DNA of 64,000 bases from Adhaeribacter aerolatus (GTDB lineage Bacteria; Bacteroidota; Bacteroidia; Cytophagales; Hymenobacteraceae), in NCBI RefSeq assembly GCF_007991635.1, contig NZ_BJYS01000005.1:124001-188000 (forward strand), given 5' to 3'. A program made the position numbers and the translations under genes. Positions 41,636-50,798 of this stretch are shown here, in pieces (position 1 is the first letter of the stretch; the number at the start of each line of letters is the position of its first letter). Under the pieces are notes generated by a model. The model made no database searches, was not told the DNA's origin, and saw only the letters and a program-made list of their open reading frames with translations.

Positions 41636-44600
41636 TCATAGCCCTACTTGCAAGCCGAAAACATATTCACGTTGCAAAGGAATAGACCGTTGGTTGTCCA
41701 ACTCCGGATCCATACCCCGCCAATCGGTTAGCATAAGTAAGTTTCGCCCGGTAGCATAAACCCGGAACCGGTTGCCGCCTACTTTCTGGATTAAATTTTT
41801 TGGCAGGTCATAAGCAAGCGTAATGTCTTTTAAGCGGACAAAGCTGGCATTTTCATAAATATTGGTAGTAACACCGGCCATCCGGTTGGCATCTACGTGG
41901 TTCATATACCACTCATTGCTCGGGTTATCCGGAGTCCACCAGTTTTTTACAATGGTGCTCTGCCGAACGCCGGAAGTTACAACCTGATCATCCATTAAGA
42001 TATTCTGTTTGGTTACGCCATGTACTCCGTGGATAAAAGCCGTTAAGCTAAAGTTGCCGTAAGAAAAGGTGTTGGTTAAGCCCCAGTTTAATTTAGGATC
42101 CTGCTGACCGATTATTTGCCGGTCGTCGGGCGTAATCTTACCATCGCCGTTTAAATCTTTAATTTTTATATAGCCGGGTTTTGTCTTCCATTCTGCCGCT
42201 TTAGCGGCTTCGTCTAACTGCCACACGCCATCAAATACATAATCATAGTTAACCCGGATGGGCTGTCCGATAAACCATTTGTTGTTAATATCGTCCAGCC
42301 CGTTGCCATATAAATCCACTATCTTATTATGCACGTAGCCAATATTCCCGAAGGTGGACCAGGTAAATTTCTTGGTGGATATATTTCTGGTATTAAGAGA
42401 AAATTCTACCCCCTGGTTTTCAGTTTCTCCGATATTTTGTAAAATAGAAGTAATACCATGCACCGAAGAAATAGACCGGTGCAGCAGCAGATCATAAGTA
42501 TTTGTGTGAAAGGCATTAATAACACCCGATACCCGGTTACCCCAAATGCCAAAATCTAAACCAATATTGGTGGAACGGGAGCTTTCCCAGCCAAGCGCTT
42601 CCTGCCCCAGGGTGCTCGGAAAATAGCCCGGCATGGTGGTGTTGCCCGACAGGTAGTTCTCTTCTGCTAAACGGGCCATTGATTGATAAGAACCCACTGC
42701 CTGGTTACCATTTAAACCGTAAGAGCCGCGCAGTTTCAGTTCATTAAATAATTCTTTCCAGGGGAAAAATGCTTCGTTACTGATATTCCAGCCTAAGGCT
42801 ACGGAGGGAAATATTCCCCATTTAGAGTCGGCGCCAAATCCGGAGAAGCCATCGCGGCGGCCGGTTAAGGTTAAGAGATAACGACTGTTATAAGCATAGT
42901 TTAACCGCAGCATCTGCGATACCAGCCGGGAATCGGTATAATCAAAAGATGGCTTCACCAAATCGGCCTGTCCGCCGGCAAACCAACCTAATAAATCGTT
43001 CGGGAAGCCGCCCATTTCGGTGCTCTCCGAGTTATATGAATCTTTTTGAATACTATAAACCGCCGTGGCAAAGAGCGAATGTAGGCCTAACGTTTTATTA
43101 TATGAGAGAATATTTTCTAGGACTGTATTATTAACATTATCCTTGCGTAAACTGGCACTGCCCTGGGCAACCAATCCATCTAAGGTATTTCGGCCGCGGT
43201 AAGTATTGGCTTCCGTTATTCTATCCATTAATCCATAATTAAACCGGAAGGTTAGCCCTGGAACAAACCGCTCGAAATCGACAATGGCGAAATTATTAGT
43301 TACTACCTGCCGTGATTTATCTTTATTGTCGAATAAGGTGGCCTGCAAGGGATTGCCGCGGGCCGGATCATCTTTAACCGGAATAATGGCCAAGGTGCCG
43401 TCCGGATTGTAAGGCACGGCCAGCGGATTGGCCAGAAAAATATCGTTCATATTGGGCGCAACGCCGCTTTGGTCAGAAAAGGTTAACTGGGTGCGGGTGC
43501 CGATAGTAAGCCAATTGGCTATTTTGGTATCAATATTAAACCGGCTGGTTCCTCGGAAATAATCATCGTTAACCACAATACCCTTAACATTCATTACCCC
43601 GCCCGAAATATAATAGGAGGTTTTGCCAAAGCCTCCGGACACTGCCAAGTTGTGTTGGTTGCTAATACCGGCTCGTATCGAATGGTCCATCCAGTTTACC
43701 CATTCACCGGCATCGTAAACGGCCTGTTCCGATGCCGTTACCCCGGCGGTTAGACGGTCTTTTTTAAACTTATAAAACCCTGGCCCGTCTAAGTATTCCG
43801 GCAGGTTGGCCAATTTCTGAATCGAAACAAACCCATCGTACGAAATTTTAGGAGAACCATCTTTACCTAGCTTGGTGGTAACCAAAATAACGCCATTCGC
43901 ACCTCGCGACCCGTAAATAGCCGCCGAGGAAGCATCTTTTAGAACTTCGATGGATTCAACATCATTCGGATTAATGTCGGATAAATTTCCGCCGTACGGC
44001 ACCCCATCAACCACTACTAGCGGCGAATTATTAGCCCCAATGGAGTTACGCCCCCTTACCATAATTTCCTGGTTGGGAACCGCACCGGCAGAGGTATTCT
44101 GCACCATTACGCCTGGTATAGCCCCTTGTATGGCCTGCGCAATATTTATATTAGGCACCATTTCCAGCCTTTCTTTCGGCAGAGAAGCAACCGACCCAGT
44201 TATGTCGCTTTTCTTCTGGCTCCCATACCCTACTACTACCACTTCTTCCAGAGCCTTGGCATCTGCCGCCATGGTAATATTAAGTGTGGCAGCGTTACCC
44301 ACTATTACTTCTTTGGCCAGAAAACCAATGTAAGAGTAAACCAATGTTCCACCATTGTCCGGCACTTCTATCGAATAATTACCCGCTACATCGGTACTGG
44401 TGCCCGTAGTGGTACCTTTTAAAACAACGGTTACCCCAATTAGCGGCTCACCTGTTTCGGCGGTAACTTTACCGGTTATAGGTCTGGCCGCTAAATTATC
44501 AGTTACTTTTAAATCTGTTTGGTGCAACGGAACGGCCGCCTTTGGTTTATCCAGGGCTTTACCGGCCGGTACATGGCGGTTAATAAAATAAGAACCATCT

Positions 44601-44926
44601 TTTGCTTTTTTAAACCCAAGCCCCAAAGGTTTCAGAACTGCTTTTAAATTTGCTTCCAGGGAGCTTTTAAGATTGACAACATCAGGCGAGGTGGAATAAC
44701 CGGCTACCATCTGGTCAGAAAATAAAATATCTACCTTGTAATGCACTCTTAAATCATATAATACATCTTTCACCTTTCTGGTAGCAGAGTTATTTTGGGT
44801 AGTAACCGGATTATTTTGTTTTTTCTGCCCCATGGCCAGGGTTTGAGCCTGGCACAATGGCTGGCAAGCGAGCATAATAATTATGGGTAAGCTGCAGGCA
44901 TTTAATTGGCGTATTCTTTTCTTCAT
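41636..44926 (-). CDS. SusC/RagA TonB-dependent receptor with N-terminal STN signalling domain
   Basis: 1096 residues with a signal peptide. An STN (secretin/TonB short N-terminal) domain follows at about 50-115 (YDLRVHYKVDILFSDQMVAG). This domain marks receptors that signal to FecR-type anti-sigma factors. Next come a carboxypeptidase-regulatory-like domain at about 150-230 ('ITGKVTAETGEPLIGVTVVL'), the TonB-box area, and a plug at about 235-355 with NIAQAIQGAIPGVMVQNTS and 'DVESIEVLKDASSAAIYGSR'. The 22-strand barrel runs to a C-terminus 'QREYVFGLQVGL'. It imports the ligand captured by SusD across the outer membrane using TonB energy. It lies 224 bases after fecR in a sigma-fecR-susC-susD-phytase order. 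Confidence 0.97.
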   Translation of the reverse strand: MKKRIRQLNACSLPIIIMLACQPLCQAQTLAMGQKKQNNPVTTQNNSATRKVKDVLYDLRVHYKVDILFSDQMVAGYSTSPDVVNLKSSLEANLKAVLKPLGLGFKKAKDGSYFINRHVPAGKALDKPKAAVPLHQTDLKVTDNLAARPITGKVTAETGEPLIGVTVVLKGTTTGTSTDVAGNYSIEVPDNGGTLVYSYIGFLAKEVIVGNAATLNITMAADAKALEEVVVVGYGSQKKSDITGSVASLPKERLEMVPNINIAQAIQGAIPGVMVQNTSAGAVPNQEIMVRGRNSIGANNSPLVVVDGVPYGGNLSDINPNDVESIEVLKDASSAAIYGSRGANGVILVTTKLGKDGSPKISYDGFVSIQKLANLPEYLDGPGFYKFKKDRLTAGVTASEQAVYDAGEWVNWMDHSIRAGISNQHNLAVSGGFGKTSYYISGGVMNVKGIVVNDDYFRGTSRFNIDTKIANWLTIGTRTQLTFSDQSGVAPNMNDIFLANPLAVPYNPDGTLAIIPVKDDPARGNPLQATLFDNKDKSRQVVTNNFAIVDFERFVPGLTFRFNYGLMDRITEANTYRGRNTLDGLVAQGSASLRKDNVNNTVLENILSYNKTLGLHSLFATAVYSIQKDSYNSESTEMGGFPNDLLGWFAGGQADLVKPSFDYTDSRLVSQMLRLNYAYNSRYLLTLTGRRDGFSGFGADSKWGIFPSVALGWNISNEAFFPWKELFNELKLRGSYGLNGNQAVGSYQSMARLAEENYLSGNTTMPGYFPSTLGQEALGWESSRSTNIGLDFGIWGNRVSGVINAFHTNTYDLLLHRSISSVHGITSILQNIGETENQGVEFSLNTRNISTKKFTWSTFGNIGYVHNKIVDLYGNGLDDINNKWFIGQPIRVNYDYVFDGVWQLDEAAKAAEWKTKPGYIKIKDLNGDGKITPDDRQIIGQQDPKLNWGLTNTFSYGNFSLTAFIHGVHGVTKQNILMDDQVVTSGVRQSTIVKNWWTPDNPSNEWYMNHVDANRMAGVTTNIYENASFVRLKDITLAYDLPKNLIQKVGGNRFRVYATGRNLLMLTDWRGMDPELDNQRSIPLQREYVFGLQVGL

Positions 44927-45150
44927 GGTGCGGTAATAATTAAGGATAAGGATGTTGGAATTGGAATAATAAGGGCAAAGGATTTCCAGGCTATAAAAAT
45001 ATAGCTGCTACGAAGGGCTTAAAAATTATAAGATTGAGGAAGAAAAGATTCAGGCAGGTTTTTAATTATTCTAACGTCAACCCTTTTCAACCTGCTTCTA
45101 ACACGGTACTATTTTTTTCATTTGGCGCTTAATTATGTGGTGGATATAGG

Positions 45151-46158
45151 TTATTTGTTAAACAGAATAACATGATTGTTTTGCCGGTTTACATTAATTT
45201 CCAGCACTTCCGAAATTCCCTCCAGAAACTCATCGGCATTTTCGGCTTTAAAGGAGCCCGACAAGGTTTGGGCAGCTAAATTGGGGCCCGACAGTTCCAC
45301 TTCCAAGCCATAATTTTCGCGCAAAATATTTTTAATTTCTTCCAGCGAGGTGTTTTCAAAAACAAACCGGTTTTGCTGCCAGGCGGCATAATTTTCCGGC
45401 TGTACCACTTTTTCTATCTGTGGTTTTGCTGTTTTTTTATCCAGTGTAGCCAAATCCCCTGGGGCCATGGTTAGCAGCTTACGGCTTTCCGAACCATAAT
45501 ACAACTTTACTTTTCCTTTTAATAAAACTACTTTGGTTTCCCGGGGCCGGGCAAAAACATTAAACTCCGTTCCCAGTACTTCTACTTTAAAAGCAGAATC
45601 TGTTTGCACTACAAAACGCTTGTGTTCAGGGGTATGTACTACTGAAAAATGCGCTTCGCCTTTTAAAAATACCTGTCGGCTATTCCGGCCAAACCCAAAG
45701 CGCGGTACTTGCAACGAAGAGTTAGTATTTAGTATTACTTTACTGCCATCCGGCAGATTTATAGCTTGTGTTTGTCCGTAGCCAGTGGCGTAAGTTTTTA
45801 ATAAAATAACATTCCTTGAAAAATAGCCGCTTATCCCCATTATTAGAATAATAGCAGCGGCGGCAACCCATCTTTGCCAGGTTACCCTGGTAATAAATTG
45901 CGGTTCTGCCAATCCGGAAGGTTTGGAGGAAGCCGGTTCTGTATTTATAAGTTTATCATTAAAGTCGGCTATGGCTTTGTTTATATCAACCTGGTACTGC
46001 AAATTATTTTTTTCCCAATTAAACAAGCAGGCATAAAAAAATTCTTCGTTTTCCGGTTCTTCTGCCCATTTCTGAATTAGCTGCTTTTGCAAGGGCGTAA
46101 CCCGGCCCGCAAAATAAGAAAACAATAATTCTTCGGTAATGGGAGTATGTAACGACAT
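45151..46158 (-). CDS. FecR family anti-sigma factor
   Basis: 335 residues. The cytoplasmic N-terminal sigma-binding part is EELLFSYFAGRVTPLQKQLI followed by QKWAEEPENEEFF. One transmembrane helix (about 98-120, WVAAAAIILIMGISGYF) separates it from the periplasmic FecR domain (YGQTQAINLPDGSKVILNTN, then FKVEVLGTEFNVFARP) and the C-terminal DUF4974 domain (about 265-335, FVFENTSLEEIKNILRENYG). DUF4974 contacts the STN domain of the partner SusC. It therefore relays ligand binding by the receiver at 41636-44926 to the ECF sigma factor at 46603-47247. The order sigma-fecR-susC is usual. Confidence 0.96.
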   Translation of the reverse strand: MSLHTPITEELLFSYFAGRVTPLQKQLIQKWAEEPENEEFFYACLFNWEKNNLQYQVDINKAIADFNDKLINTEPASSKPSGLAEPQFITRVTWQRWVAAAAIILIMGISGYFSRNVILLKTYATGYGQTQAINLPDGSKVILNTNSSLQVPRFGFGRNSRQVFLKGEAHFSVVHTPEHKRFVVQTDSAFKVEVLGTEFNVFARPRETKVVLLKGKVKLYYGSESRKLLTMAPGDLATLDKKTAKPQIEKVVQPENYAAWQQNRFVFENTSLEEIKNILRENYGLEVELSGPNLAAQTLSGSFKAENADEFLEGISEVLEINVNRQNNHVILFNK

Positions 46159-46602
46159 TCCTGAAAGTACCCTTGTATGGTTTGATATAGGTTAGACAAG
46201 TAACCAACAAAAAACCCTTACGCTAAGAATTATTTTTTTAAATAATTTTTCTTAAAGGTTTTATAAGCGCAAAAAAGAAAATTGTCCTCATCATTCACGC
46301 TTGGTTTAGCTTACTGGCATTAAGAATCCACTGAATCAAACAGGCTATTATATTTAGCCCGAATATTTAGTTTAACTGCCTGCATATTCGGTTCGCCTAA
46401 AACCATGAAATAGGTAATATTGGTTAAAAGCCTAAACATGAAGCAATTTAACCACCATAACCACAGTAGAAATTAATGCTAAACTACCATTGGGTGGCGC
46501 TCCCTAATTTAATATGGGCTTTAATGAAATCTGCGAAAACTAAGCTAAAAAAGCTGGTTTAAATAAGCAGGACGAGTAAAGAGAGAGGTATAATGCAGAT
46601 GA
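46159..46602. other. Interval between fecR and the ECF sigma gene
   Basis: 444 bases, AT-rich, no credible ORF. It should carry the fecR promoter. A TAnnTTTG box at a sensible distance from the fecR start was not found, which agrees with control by an alternative sigma factor. No strong hairpin. Confidence 0.4.
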
Positions 46603-47247
46603 TTAAGCTAAACAGACAAGTAAGGTAAGCAGCAGCCACTTTTGGCGTAATATCTCTTTTAAAAAAAGGCTCGCCTTTCTGATTTGAGCTTCGACAGTTC
46701 GGGGTGAAAGCTGTAGCTCTGTCGCAATTTCAGCGTATTTCTTGTTTTCGAAGCGGTGCATTAAATAAATTTTACGGCACTGAGACGGCAAAGAATCAAT
46801 GGCAGCCTCTACATCCTGGTACAATTCTTCGTACTGAACAATAGCATCCGGCTGCTGACACACCAAATCCGAAATATCCGCACAGGCTTCTAATTCAACC
46901 GAACGGTTAGCTTCCCAACGCAAATAATTATAAGCACTATTTCTAACGGCTTTATATAGGTAAGCCCGGTAAGAAGAAGTAATTTGTTTATACGTTTCTT
47001 TTTTATAAAACTGGTAAAATATTTCTGAAACGATATCTTCGGCAATTGCTTTGGCGTAAAGAAACCGCACGGCATGACTGCATAAGGATTGATAATAATG
47101 GTGGAAAAGCAATTCGCACCCTTGCCGCGGGTCTACTTCAAAAGCTTGCCTGATAAAAGCTTCATTATCAGTAACTATTGCCTCCTGTTTAACTAACAAA
47201 GCTTTCGGATCTTCCTGCTCTAAAACGGTTTCCAATTCCAGCTTCAT
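46603..47247 (-). CDS. ECF sigma factor (Bacteroidota SusCD-type)
   Basis: 214 residues. Region 2 appears as CELLFHHYYQSLCSHAVRFL and AEDIVSEIFYQFYKKE, followed by the region 2.4 helix 'AYLYKAVRNSAYNYLR'. Region 4 is DSLPSQCRKIYLMHRFENKK followed by the helix-turn-helix YAEIATELQLSPRTVEAQIR. The C-terminus ends in a hydrophobic tail (KWLLLTLLVCLA), a feature of many SusCD-linked ECF sigma factors that may help membrane recruitment or turnover. It is expected to be held by the FecR product of 45151-46158 and to activate the susC-susD-phytase operon. Confidence 0.94.
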   Translation of the reverse strand: MKLELETVLEQEDPKALLVKQEAIVTDNEAFIRQAFEVDPRQGCELLFHHYYQSLCSHAVRFLYAKAIAEDIVSEIFYQFYKKETYKQITSSYRAYLYKAVRNSAYNYLRWEANRSVELEACADISDLVCQQPDAIVQYEELYQDVEAAIDSLPSQCRKIYLMHRFENKKYAEIATELQLSPRTVEAQIRKASLFLKEILRQKWLLLTLLVCLA

Positions 47248-47978
47248 TATTTACCTAGATTAATGGTGTAGTTATTATATTATAAAATATTTCAAATTTT
47301 ATGCTGGAGCGTTACAGATTGTAGATGCAGGAAATGCTTAAATAATTAAGAGAAAATTATTAACTCCTGAATAGCTGTTTGGCTTGTCTGGATAATTTTT
47401 TCAGATCTAAGACTTATGTAAATTTTATGTTTCTAAATATAAAAAATTAATTTTAAAGTGCAAGTCACAGATAATGCTAAATAATATTTTCGCAGACTAG
47501 TCAAATAAGATAAAGAAGATAAAAAGGGGTAGAAATCAGGGAAGGGGAATAGCAATGAAGGAGTTCCAGAGGTGTACGATGCATTTTTGTTCAGTACATT
47601 GGTTAATTAACGTTACAGCTACATAACCGAAGCCATAACCTTATGCTGCCAGACGAATTGCATTGTCACGAAGCCGAACGAGAGAGGCGTAAGCGGGTTA
47701 GGCTGCAACAGTTTCCGGACGGAAGACATCGTAACCAATAATGTAGCACCAGGGTCTGTTCAACCTGTTAAAGAATATTGCTGCCTAAGGTGGTGGATGG
47801 AGCAGTTTCCTAGAAAAAGAAAGCTGCTAACCGACAACGCTCGGCTGAACCAGGCTCAAGAGCCTGAGATACGGAGAAACAATTTATCAGCTAAAAAAGA
47901 CTCGTCCTATATCTTTGCCAGCAATTAACAAATCTCAGATGTCTTTTTTCGACTTTGCGAAAGTATCAACAAAAAAAA
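47248..47978. other. Long interval with an unexplained structured-looking segment
   Basis: 731 bases. The first 230 are AT-rich and likely hold the sigma gene promoter. From about 47560 to 47880 the composition rises and changes. The segment has GAGGCGTAAGCGGG, a TTCC-GGAC-GGAA hairpin (about 47712), ACCAGGGTCTG, and a perfect hairpin CAGGCTC-AA-GAGCCTG at 47851-47866. No protein frame longer than ~40 codons without stops is credible there. It may be a fragment of a structured RNA or decayed mobile element. No family could be assigned. Confidence 0.35.
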
Positions 47979-48011
47979 CCCGTAACAAGCTTCGATTTAG
48001 CTTGCTACGGG
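47979..48011 (-). terminator. Terminator after tRNA-Phe
   Basis: CCCGTAACAAGCT (47979-47991) and AGCTTGCTACGGG (47999-48011) form a 13-base-pair stem with one mismatch. On the minus strand it is followed by eight T (47978-47971). Confidence 0.88.
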
Positions 48012-48017
48012 CTATGC

Positions 48018-48093
48018 TGGTGGTGATGATTGGAATCGAACCAACGACACAAGGATTTTCAGTCCTTTGCTCTACCGACTGAGCTACATCACC
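48018..48093 (-). tRNA. tRNA-Phe (anticodon GAA)
   Basis: 76 bases including encoded CCA. The acceptor stem GGTGATG pairs with CATCACC. The D arm is GCTC-AGTCGGTA-GAGC. The anticodon stem AAGGA/TCCTT holds the loop CTGAAAA with anticodon GAA. The T arm contains GGTTCGATTCC. Discriminator A, then CCA at 48020-48018. Confidence 0.97.
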
Positions 48094-48117
48094 AGCACCT
48101 TTTGATTAAAAAGTATG

Positions 48118-48148
48118 CAAAAGTATGTATTCTGATTTGACTACGCAA
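48118..48148 (-). promoter_or_regulatory. Promoter of tRNA-Phe
   Basis: On the minus strand, TTG (48148-48146), 20-base spacer, TACTTTTG (48125-48118). It is an exact fit to TTG-N17-23-TAnnTTTG, about 18 bases upstream of the predicted start and 25 before the mature 5' end at 48093. Confidence 0.65.
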
Positions 48149-48185
48149 TAGATTGGCAAAATAATTTTTACTAAAAGATATAGTT

Positions 48186-48193
48186 TACTTTTG
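48186..48193 (+). promoter_or_regulatory. Minus-7 box upstream of the HdrC-like gene
   Basis: TACTTTTG fits TAnnTTTG and lies 43 bases before the ATG at 48237. A TTG at the usual distance is not seen, so this is only a half-site. Confidence 0.35.
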
Positions 48194-48236
48194 TTATCAT
48201 TACGTAACGGTATTCAAAACCCCAACCTGTTATTGC

Positions 48237-49595
48237 ATGGTTAGTAATATAATCTTCCTGTTGGTAGCTATTGCCGGTATTGGCCTTTTTGCATGGCAAG
48301 TCCGGAAAATAAGCAAGAATATAAACCTGGGCCGCGACAAGGCTATTGCGGGTAACCCGGCGGAGCGCATTAATAAATTGTTGCTGGTGGCTTTTGGGCA
48401 GCAGAAAATGTTTAAACGGCCCTGGCCGGCCATTTTGCACGCGGTGGTATACGTGGGCTTTCTGGTAATAAATATTGAGGTGCTGGAAATATTAATAGAC
48501 GGCATTTTCGGTACACACCGGGTGCTGAGTTTCCTGGGACCCGTTTACAGCGCCTTAATGGCCGTGAACGAAATATTGGCTTTCCTGGTAATAATAGCCT
48601 GCGTTATTTTCCTGGCCCGCCGCAATATTACCAAAGTGCCCCGCTTAGCCCGCGGCCCTGAGATGCGGGCCTGGCCCAAGCTGGATGCCAATATTATTCT
48701 GGTGGTAGAGATTGTGCTGATGCTGGCTTTGTTTGCCTTTAATATTGCCGATTTAAAAATGTACGCGCAGCGCGGCGAAGAACTGGCAGGCAGTTTTCCG
48801 ATTAGCCAATTATTTGTAAATATTTTTGGCAGCGATACAGCTACGCTGGAAGTAATCCGGGCGACAGGCTGGTGGATACATATTCTGGGTATTCTGGCTT
48901 TCCTCAATTATTTGCCCAGCTCCAAGCACTTCCACATTATTATGGCATTCCCCAACGTATATTATTCGCGCCTGGAGCCCAAGGGCCAGTTTACTACCAA
49001 CGAGAGTATTACCCATGAGATAAAGGCCATGCTGGACCCCAGCTACCAGGTGCCGGTACTGCCCGAAGGAGTTGAACCGCAAAAGTTTGGGGCGAAAGAT
49101 GTAGAAGACCTGACCTGGAAGCAACTAATGGATGCCTACACTTGTACCGAATGCGGCCGCTGTACCGATGTTTGTCCGGCTAATATTACCGGCAAGTTGT
49201 TGTCGCCGCGCAAAATTGTAATGGATACCCGCGACCGGCTGGAAGAGAAAGGTGAACATCCGGCAATATTCCGGCCCAATCATTATAAAGAACAAGGCGA
49301 AGAACGGGTAAAGACCACCGGAGAAAAAACGTTGCTGCGCGGCTACGTAACTCCCGAAGAACTCTGGGCCTGTACTACCTGCAACGCCTGCGTAGAAGCC
49401 TGTCCGGTAAATATCGACCAGCTTTCGTCAATTATGGACATGCGGCGGTACCTGGTGCTGGAAGAATCGGCAGCGCCCAATGCCCTCAACAGCATGTTTA
49501 CCAATATCGAAAACAACGGTGCCCCCTGGGCCTTCTCCCCATCTGACCGGCTGAACTGGGCCAATAATTTGTTTATAGAAGAAAAAAGTAGTTAG
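48237..49595 (+). CDS. Membrane-bound HdrC/GlpC-like iron-sulphur protein
   Basis: 452 residues. An N-terminal membrane domain of about five helices (residues 2-20, 58-78, 98-122, 148-172, 208-228) resembles nitrate-reductase gamma/HdrE. It is followed by two 4Fe-4S clusters: CTECGRCTDVCPANITGK and CTTCNACVEACPVNIDQ. It likely takes electrons from a quinone and passes them to the CCG-domain partner encoded downstream (49687-50487), 91 bases away. Together they form an HdrBC-like complex of unknown donor/acceptor. In other Bacteroidota this gene pair is widely conserved. There is no flavoprotein or glycerol-3-phosphate dehydrogenase gene here to indicate the reaction. Confidence 0.92.
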   Translation: MVSNIIFLLVAIAGIGLFAWQVRKISKNINLGRDKAIAGNPAERINKLLLVAFGQQKMFKRPWPAILHAVVYVGFLVINIEVLEILIDGIFGTHRVLSFLGPVYSALMAVNEILAFLVIIACVIFLARRNITKVPRLARGPEMRAWPKLDANIILVVEIVLMLALFAFNIADLKMYAQRGEELAGSFPISQLFVNIFGSDTATLEVIRATGWWIHILGILAFLNYLPSSKHFHIIMAFPNVYYSRLEPKGQFTTNESITHEIKAMLDPSYQVPVLPEGVEPQKFGAKDVEDLTWKQLMDAYTCTECGRCTDVCPANITGKLLSPRKIVMDTRDRLEEKGEHPAIFRPNHYKEQGEERVKTTGEKTLLRGYVTPEELWACTTCNACVEACPVNIDQLSSIMDMRRYLVLEESAAPNALNSMFTNIENNGAPWAFSPSDRLNWANNLFIEEKSS

Positions 49596-49685
49596 CTGTT
49601 AGTTATTAGTGGTTAAAGAAATCTTCCACTACTCCATTTATCATTACTAAAACTAAAAGCTAATTACTAAAGACTAATTACTAAA
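49593..49685. repeat. TTAGTTATTAGT-type inverted repeat in the iron-sulphur gene spacer
   Basis: The left arm (about 49592-49613) is made of TTAGCTGTTAGTTATTAGTGG. The right arm (about 49645-49685) consists of CTAATTACTAAAG-like units in the opposite sense. It fills the whole spacer between two co-directional genes. Third instance of this repeat style in the window. Confidence 0.55.
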
Positions 49686-49686
49686 A

Positions 49687-50487
49687 ATGAAAAGACAAAT
49701 AACGGTACCCACCATGGCCGATTACATGGCCCGCGGCGAAATGCCCGAAATATTGTTTTGGGTGGGTTGTGCCGGCGCTTTCGATGATCGTTATAAAAAC
49801 GTGACGCGGGCTTTTGTGCGGATATTGGAACACGTGGGCATTAAATACGCGGTGTTGGGTTTAGAAGAAAGCTGCACCGGCGATCCGGCCAAGCGGGCAG
49901 GCAACGAGTTTCTGTTTCAGATGCAGGCCATGACCAATATTCAGGTACTCGATGGCTACGGCATCAAAAAAATTGTAACGGCTTGTCCGCATTGTTTTAA
50001 CACCATCAAAAACGAATATCCGGCATTAGGCGGTAATTACGAGGTTATCCACCACAGCACGTTTTTGCAGCAACTCATTAACGAGGGCAAAGTACGCCTG
50101 GCCGATGGCGGCAGCTTTAAAGGAAAGCGCATTACCTTCCACGACTCCTGCTACCTGGGGCGGGCCAATGGCATTTACGAGGCGCCCCGCGAAGTAATTG
50201 CTGCTTTGGATGTAGATTTAGTAGAAATGAAGCGGAGCCGGGCCAATGGTTTGTGCTGCGGTGCAGGCGGTGCCCAGATGTGGAAAGAGCCCGAACCTGG
50301 CCGCAAAGACATCAACATCGAACGCACCGAAGAAGCTCTGGCTCTGGAACCTGCCATCATAGCCTCGGCCTGTCCGTTTTGTATGACGATGTTATCAGAC
50401 GGGGTTAAGAACAAAGACCGGGAACAGGATGTACAAGTATTTGATATTGCTGAATTGATTGCTTCGGCCGAAGGACTTAATGCTTAA
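49687..50487 (+). CDS. CCG-domain iron-sulphur protein (HdrB/LutA-like)
   Basis: 266 residues with no membrane segment. Two CCG-like cysteine-rich domains: the first has FWVGCAGAFDDRYKN, LEESCTGDPAKRAG and ACPHCFNTIKNEYP; the second has FHDSCYLGRANG, GLCCGAGGAQMW and ACPFCMTMLSDGV. Such domains bind non-cubane 4Fe-4S clusters in HdrB and related proteins and form the electron-accepting or thiol-reducing site. Note the first domain's reduced cysteine content relative to the second. It pairs with the membrane iron-sulphur protein at 48237-49595. Confidence 0.93.
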   Translation: MKRQITVPTMADYMARGEMPEILFWVGCAGAFDDRYKNVTRAFVRILEHVGIKYAVLGLEESCTGDPAKRAGNEFLFQMQAMTNIQVLDGYGIKKIVTACPHCFNTIKNEYPALGGNYEVIHHSTFLQQLINEGKVRLADGGSFKGKRITFHDSCYLGRANGIYEAPREVIAALDVDLVEMKRSRANGLCCGAGGAQMWKEPEPGRKDINIERTEEALALEPAIIASACPFCMTMLSDGVKNKDREQDVQVFDIAELIASAEGLNA

Positions 50488-50798
50488 ACTTATTGTATAA
50501 CAGTAGACCTGCTACGGGCTGCGCCAAAATATTCTTTTTGATAACCTGAGTACCAATAAAGAAGCTTTAATATTATTGGTGCTGTAATGGTTAGTTATAT
50601 AAAAAGAGGCTTAAACCTTTAATTCTTTTAGACTTTCACTGCAATATGCTTTCTGGTTCGAGCAATATTTGCCGCCATTGGCGGTATTATCACCGCCAAA
50701 TATAAAGGTTCTGTCAAACTACTTTCTGGCGAAAACACGCAGCAAGAGTAGTGGTTCCAGCTAATCTATAGAATATTAAACAGCTTCTCTGGAGAATT
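50488..50798. other. Interval after the iron-sulphur pair with a possible gene remnant
   Basis: 311 bases. An 8-base-pair hairpin ACCAATAA/TTATTGGT lies at 50552-50580. A frame ending in a TAG at 50749-50751 reads FLVRAIFAAIGGIITAKYKG, like part of a small membrane protein, but has no start codon. It may be a decayed gene. Nothing else supported. Confidence 0.35.

Noticed and set aside
47788-47928. IS3-type transposase remnant (a short LLTDNARLN-like stretch)
   Set aside because: Only ~45 codons with one weak resemblance, bounded by a stop, with no terminal repeats.
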